DNA of 15,537 nt from an uncultured Porphyromonas sp. (lineage in GTDB: Bacteria > Bacteroidota > Bacteroidia > Bacteroidales > Porphyromonadaceae). A program made the translations under genes and the position numbers. Under the pieces are notes generated by a model. It did not search any database. It saw only the letters and a program-made list of their open reading frames with translations, and had not been told where the DNA came from. The stretch lies in NCBI RefSeq assembly GCF_947254915.1, contig NZ_CAMYEZ010000039.1:1-15537 (forward strand), read 5' to 3'. Of this stretch, positions 14,423 through 15,537 are shown piece by piece (positions within the stretch are counted from its first letter, which is position 1; every line of letters starts with the position of its first letter).

Positions 14423-15067
14423 TTACTCAAAGATGTAGTCTACGAAGATGCCAGAGGTATGTACCGCCTCGGGGCTAATCTGACCTACGGGGACGAGCTC
14501 GTCAATCTCCGCGATGACGCAGTCAGCAGCCATCGCCATTAGAGGCTGGAAGTTTTGGGTCGTACCCTTGTATACGAGGTTACCCGTCTCGTCACCGACA
14601 GTACCCTTGATGAAAGCCATGTCAGCGCGTAGCGGTAGCTCGAGGAGGTAGTCCTGTCCGTTGATGTTGATGACCTTCTTGCCCTCAGCAATGATGGTGC
14701 CCAGTCCAGTCGTCGTCAGGACGCCTCCGAGACCACAGCCACCCACACGGATACGCTCAGCTAGTGTACCCTGAGGGCTAAACTCGACCTCTAGCTCACC
14801 ATTGTTCATCTGCTCAGCGGTCATTGGGTTCGTACCAATGTGCGAGACGATCAGGTGCTTGACCTGCTTATTGGCGATGAGACGACCACAGCCACGGTCG
14901 GGATAAGAGGTGTCATTGACGATCATCGTAAGATCCTTGACCCCGCTCTCGACCAGCACGTCAACAATACGCTCAGGAGTCCCATTAGCGAGAAATCCCC
15001 CGATCATGATAGACATACCATCGTGCAGCTTAGCTTTGAGCCCTGCTTTATCGATTGATTTTTTCAT
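14423..15067 (-). CDS. atoD: Butyrate-acetoacetate CoA-transferase, alpha subunit
   Basis: A 214-residue family I CoA-transferase alpha subunit. The glycine-rich CoA-site segment IGGFLANGTPERIVD lies at 22-36. The family blocks NPMTAEQMNNGELEVEFSPQGTLAERIR and GGVLTTTGLGT follow, with LLELPLRADMAFIKG further on. It needs the beta subunit AtoA, which carries the catalytic glutamate and is encoded at 5059-5727, after eight intervening genes. Together they recycle CoA between butyryl-CoA and acetoacetate. This is the first gene of the block in the window, with 470 bases of apparently non-coding DNA upstream, so it is probably the promoter-proximal gene. The ATG at 15067 is preceded by an AT-rich leader without a Shine-Dalgarno sequence. 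Confidence 0.93.
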   Translation of the reverse strand: MKKSIDKAGLKAKLHDGMSIMIGGFLANGTPERIVDVLVESGVKDLTMIVNDTSYPDRGCGRLIANKQVKHLIVSHIGTNPMTAEQMNNGELEVEFSPQGTLAERIRVGGCGLGGVLTTTGLGTIIAEGKKVININGQDYLLELPLRADMAFIKGTVGDETGNLVYKGTTQNFQPLMAMAADCVIAEIDELVPVGQISPEAVHTSGIFVDYIFE

Positions 15068-15169
15068 AGATCTGTGTGTTTATATATTTTGAACTTGCTA
15101 TCGTTGATTGTTTTTTTGGTCGCTCAAGGTACCTGCTCTTGGCACCATTACGACATAGCTACAGAGTCG

Positions 15170-15403
15170 TCAAGCCTCTAGGCACGAGCACAGCGTCAGA
15201 ACCGCTCGGAGTGAGGTGAAGCCAAGCAACTCTTCGCATAGTATACTCTTCGTGACACCGTGAGTATCAGCCTTTATGTAGCCTTCGTTGTACAACTCTT
15301 CAAAGGTACGAAGATTTTGCGAATAAACCGTATCATCTTCCATCTCCGTAGATTCAACTATCAAATGCAACTGAATTGGCTTCATAGCGCTACTGACACT
15401 CAT
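15170..15403 (-). CDS. Doubtful small ORF upstream of atoD
   Basis: A 77-codon frame (ATG at 15403, inner ATG at 15385) encodes an acidic peptide with MKPIQLHLIVESTEMEDD near its start and FEELYNEGYIKADTHG in the middle. I recognise no family. It has no membrane segment or signal peptide, and its last third (LLGFTSLRAVLTLCSCLEA) reads like non-coding translation. It lies in the same direction as the operon, 102 bases before atoD, and overlaps a promoter-like motif. It may be a real small protein, the remnant of a broken gene, or chance. Confidence 0.25.
   Translation of the reverse strand: MSVSSAMKPIQLHLIVESTEMEDDTVYSQNLRTFEELYNEGYIKADTHGVTKSILCEELLGFTSLRAVLTLCSCLEA
15301..15308 (-). promoter_or_regulatory. 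Candidate Bacteroidota -7 promoter element upstream of atoD
   Basis: On the minus strand these bases read TACCTTTG, an exact match to the TAnnTTTG element of Bacteroidota promoters. The expected TTTG about 19 bases further upstream is not present; the nearest T-rich piece is GGTTTATT at about 15322-15329, too close. If used, it would give a leader of roughly 230 bases before atoD. It lies inside the doubtful small ORF, so both cannot easily be right. Confidence 0.25.
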
Positions 15404-15430
15404 AGATCTTCGCTAAGTTCGATCTCTCAC

Positions 15431-15471
15431 GAGGAATTTCCCCAATAGCTCATGGGGAAACGAAAATCCTC
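15431..15471. repeat. Compound inverted repeat near the right edge
   Basis: Inner arms TTTCCCC (15437-15443) and GGGGAAA (15454-15460) surround a 10-base loop. Outer arms GAGGA (15431-15435) and TCCTC (15467-15471) continue the dyad after a small unequal internal loop. The right arm includes GGAAACGAAA (15456-15465), also found in the left-edge repeat at 8-17. A further small dyad, CTCC-AC-GGAG, follows. It is probably an intergenic repeat or a terminator of a gene outside the window. Confidence 0.5.
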
Positions 15472-15488
15472 CACGGAGCCGGGAAATA

Positions 15489-15537
15489 AAACTTCGGAAG
15501 AATGAAATGAAACTTCGGAAGAATGAAATGAAAGTTC
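15489..15537. repeat. Tandem 21-base repeat running off the right edge
   Basis: Two identical 21-base units lie head to tail at 15489-15509 and 15510-15530; each begins AAACTTCGG and ends AATGAAATG. A third begins at 15531 (AAAGTTC, one change) and is cut by the window end. The bases just before (GGGAAATA, 15481-15488) resemble the unit's end. There are no spacers of unique sequence, so this is not a CRISPR array. The total copy number cannot be seen. Confidence 0.75.

Noticed and set aside
15068..15300. Possible cobalamin or lysine riboswitch before atoD
   Set aside because: No B12-box-like sequence or multi-helix junction typical of either class could be recognised by eye; a covariance search would settle it.
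15227..15301. 9-base direct repeat CAACTCTTC at 15227-15235 and 15293-15301
   Set aside because: Too short to be significant and explained by repeated Glu-Glu-Leu-type codons if the small ORF is coding.
15260..15448. 62-codon plus-strand frame near the right edge
   Set aside because: No motif, overlaps the inverted repeat and the opposite small ORF; nothing supports it as a gene.
15489..15537. Possible CRISPR array
   Set aside because: The repeats are directly adjacent with no unique spacers and no cas genes are present.

Overview
The window is one long minus-strand gene block of 15 genes for fermentation of L-lysine to acetate, butyrate and ammonia. The protein set (complete kam/kdd/kce/kal pathway joined to butyryl-CoA genes), the lack of clear Shine-Dalgarno sequences with A-rich leaders, a base composition near half G+C, and the gene order all suggest an anaerobic Bacteroidota, most likely a Porphyromonas of the asaccharolytica/uenonis kind. 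That assignment comes from recognition, not from a search.

Read in the direction of transcription (right to left): atoD (CoA-transferase alpha), kal, kce, kdd, kamA (lysine 2,3-aminomutase), kamB and kamC (accessory P-loop and MutS-like ATPases), kamD and kamE (B12- and PLP-dependent 5,6-aminomutase subunits), atoA (CoA-transferase beta), bcd, etfB, etfA, crt and hbd. A strong rho-independent terminator at 175-213 follows hbd. kamB-kamC, kamC-kamD and kamD-kamE overlap by 4, 14 and 4 bases. The other gaps run from 1 to about 120 bases and several carry hairpins.

The pathway works as follows. KamA turns L-lysine into L-beta-lysine. KamDE moves the 6-amino group to give 3,5-diaminohexanoate. 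Kdd oxidatively deaminates this to 3-keto-5-aminohexanoate. Kce combines that with acetyl-CoA to give acetoacetate and 3-aminobutyryl-CoA. Kal removes ammonia to give crotonyl-CoA, and Bcd with EtfAB reduces it to butyryl-CoA. AtoDA swaps CoA between butyryl-CoA and acetoacetate, releasing butyrate. Crt and Hbd connect crotonyl-CoA with acetoacetyl-CoA. Thiolase, phosphotransacetylase, acetate kinase, a lysine transporter and B12 supply genes are not in the window.

The two ends are non-coding. Bases 1-298 hold interleaved inverted repeats and the terminator. Bases 15068-15537 hold the leader of atoD, one doubtful small ORF, a compound inverted repeat and a 21-base tandem repeat that runs off the window. 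The pathway is known. The points most worth a second look are the unexplained KamB/KamC ATPase pair, a likely NADP-type cofactor site in Hbd, a small family of intergenic hairpins with a compensatory base-pair change, and the wide separation of the two CoA-transferase subunits.
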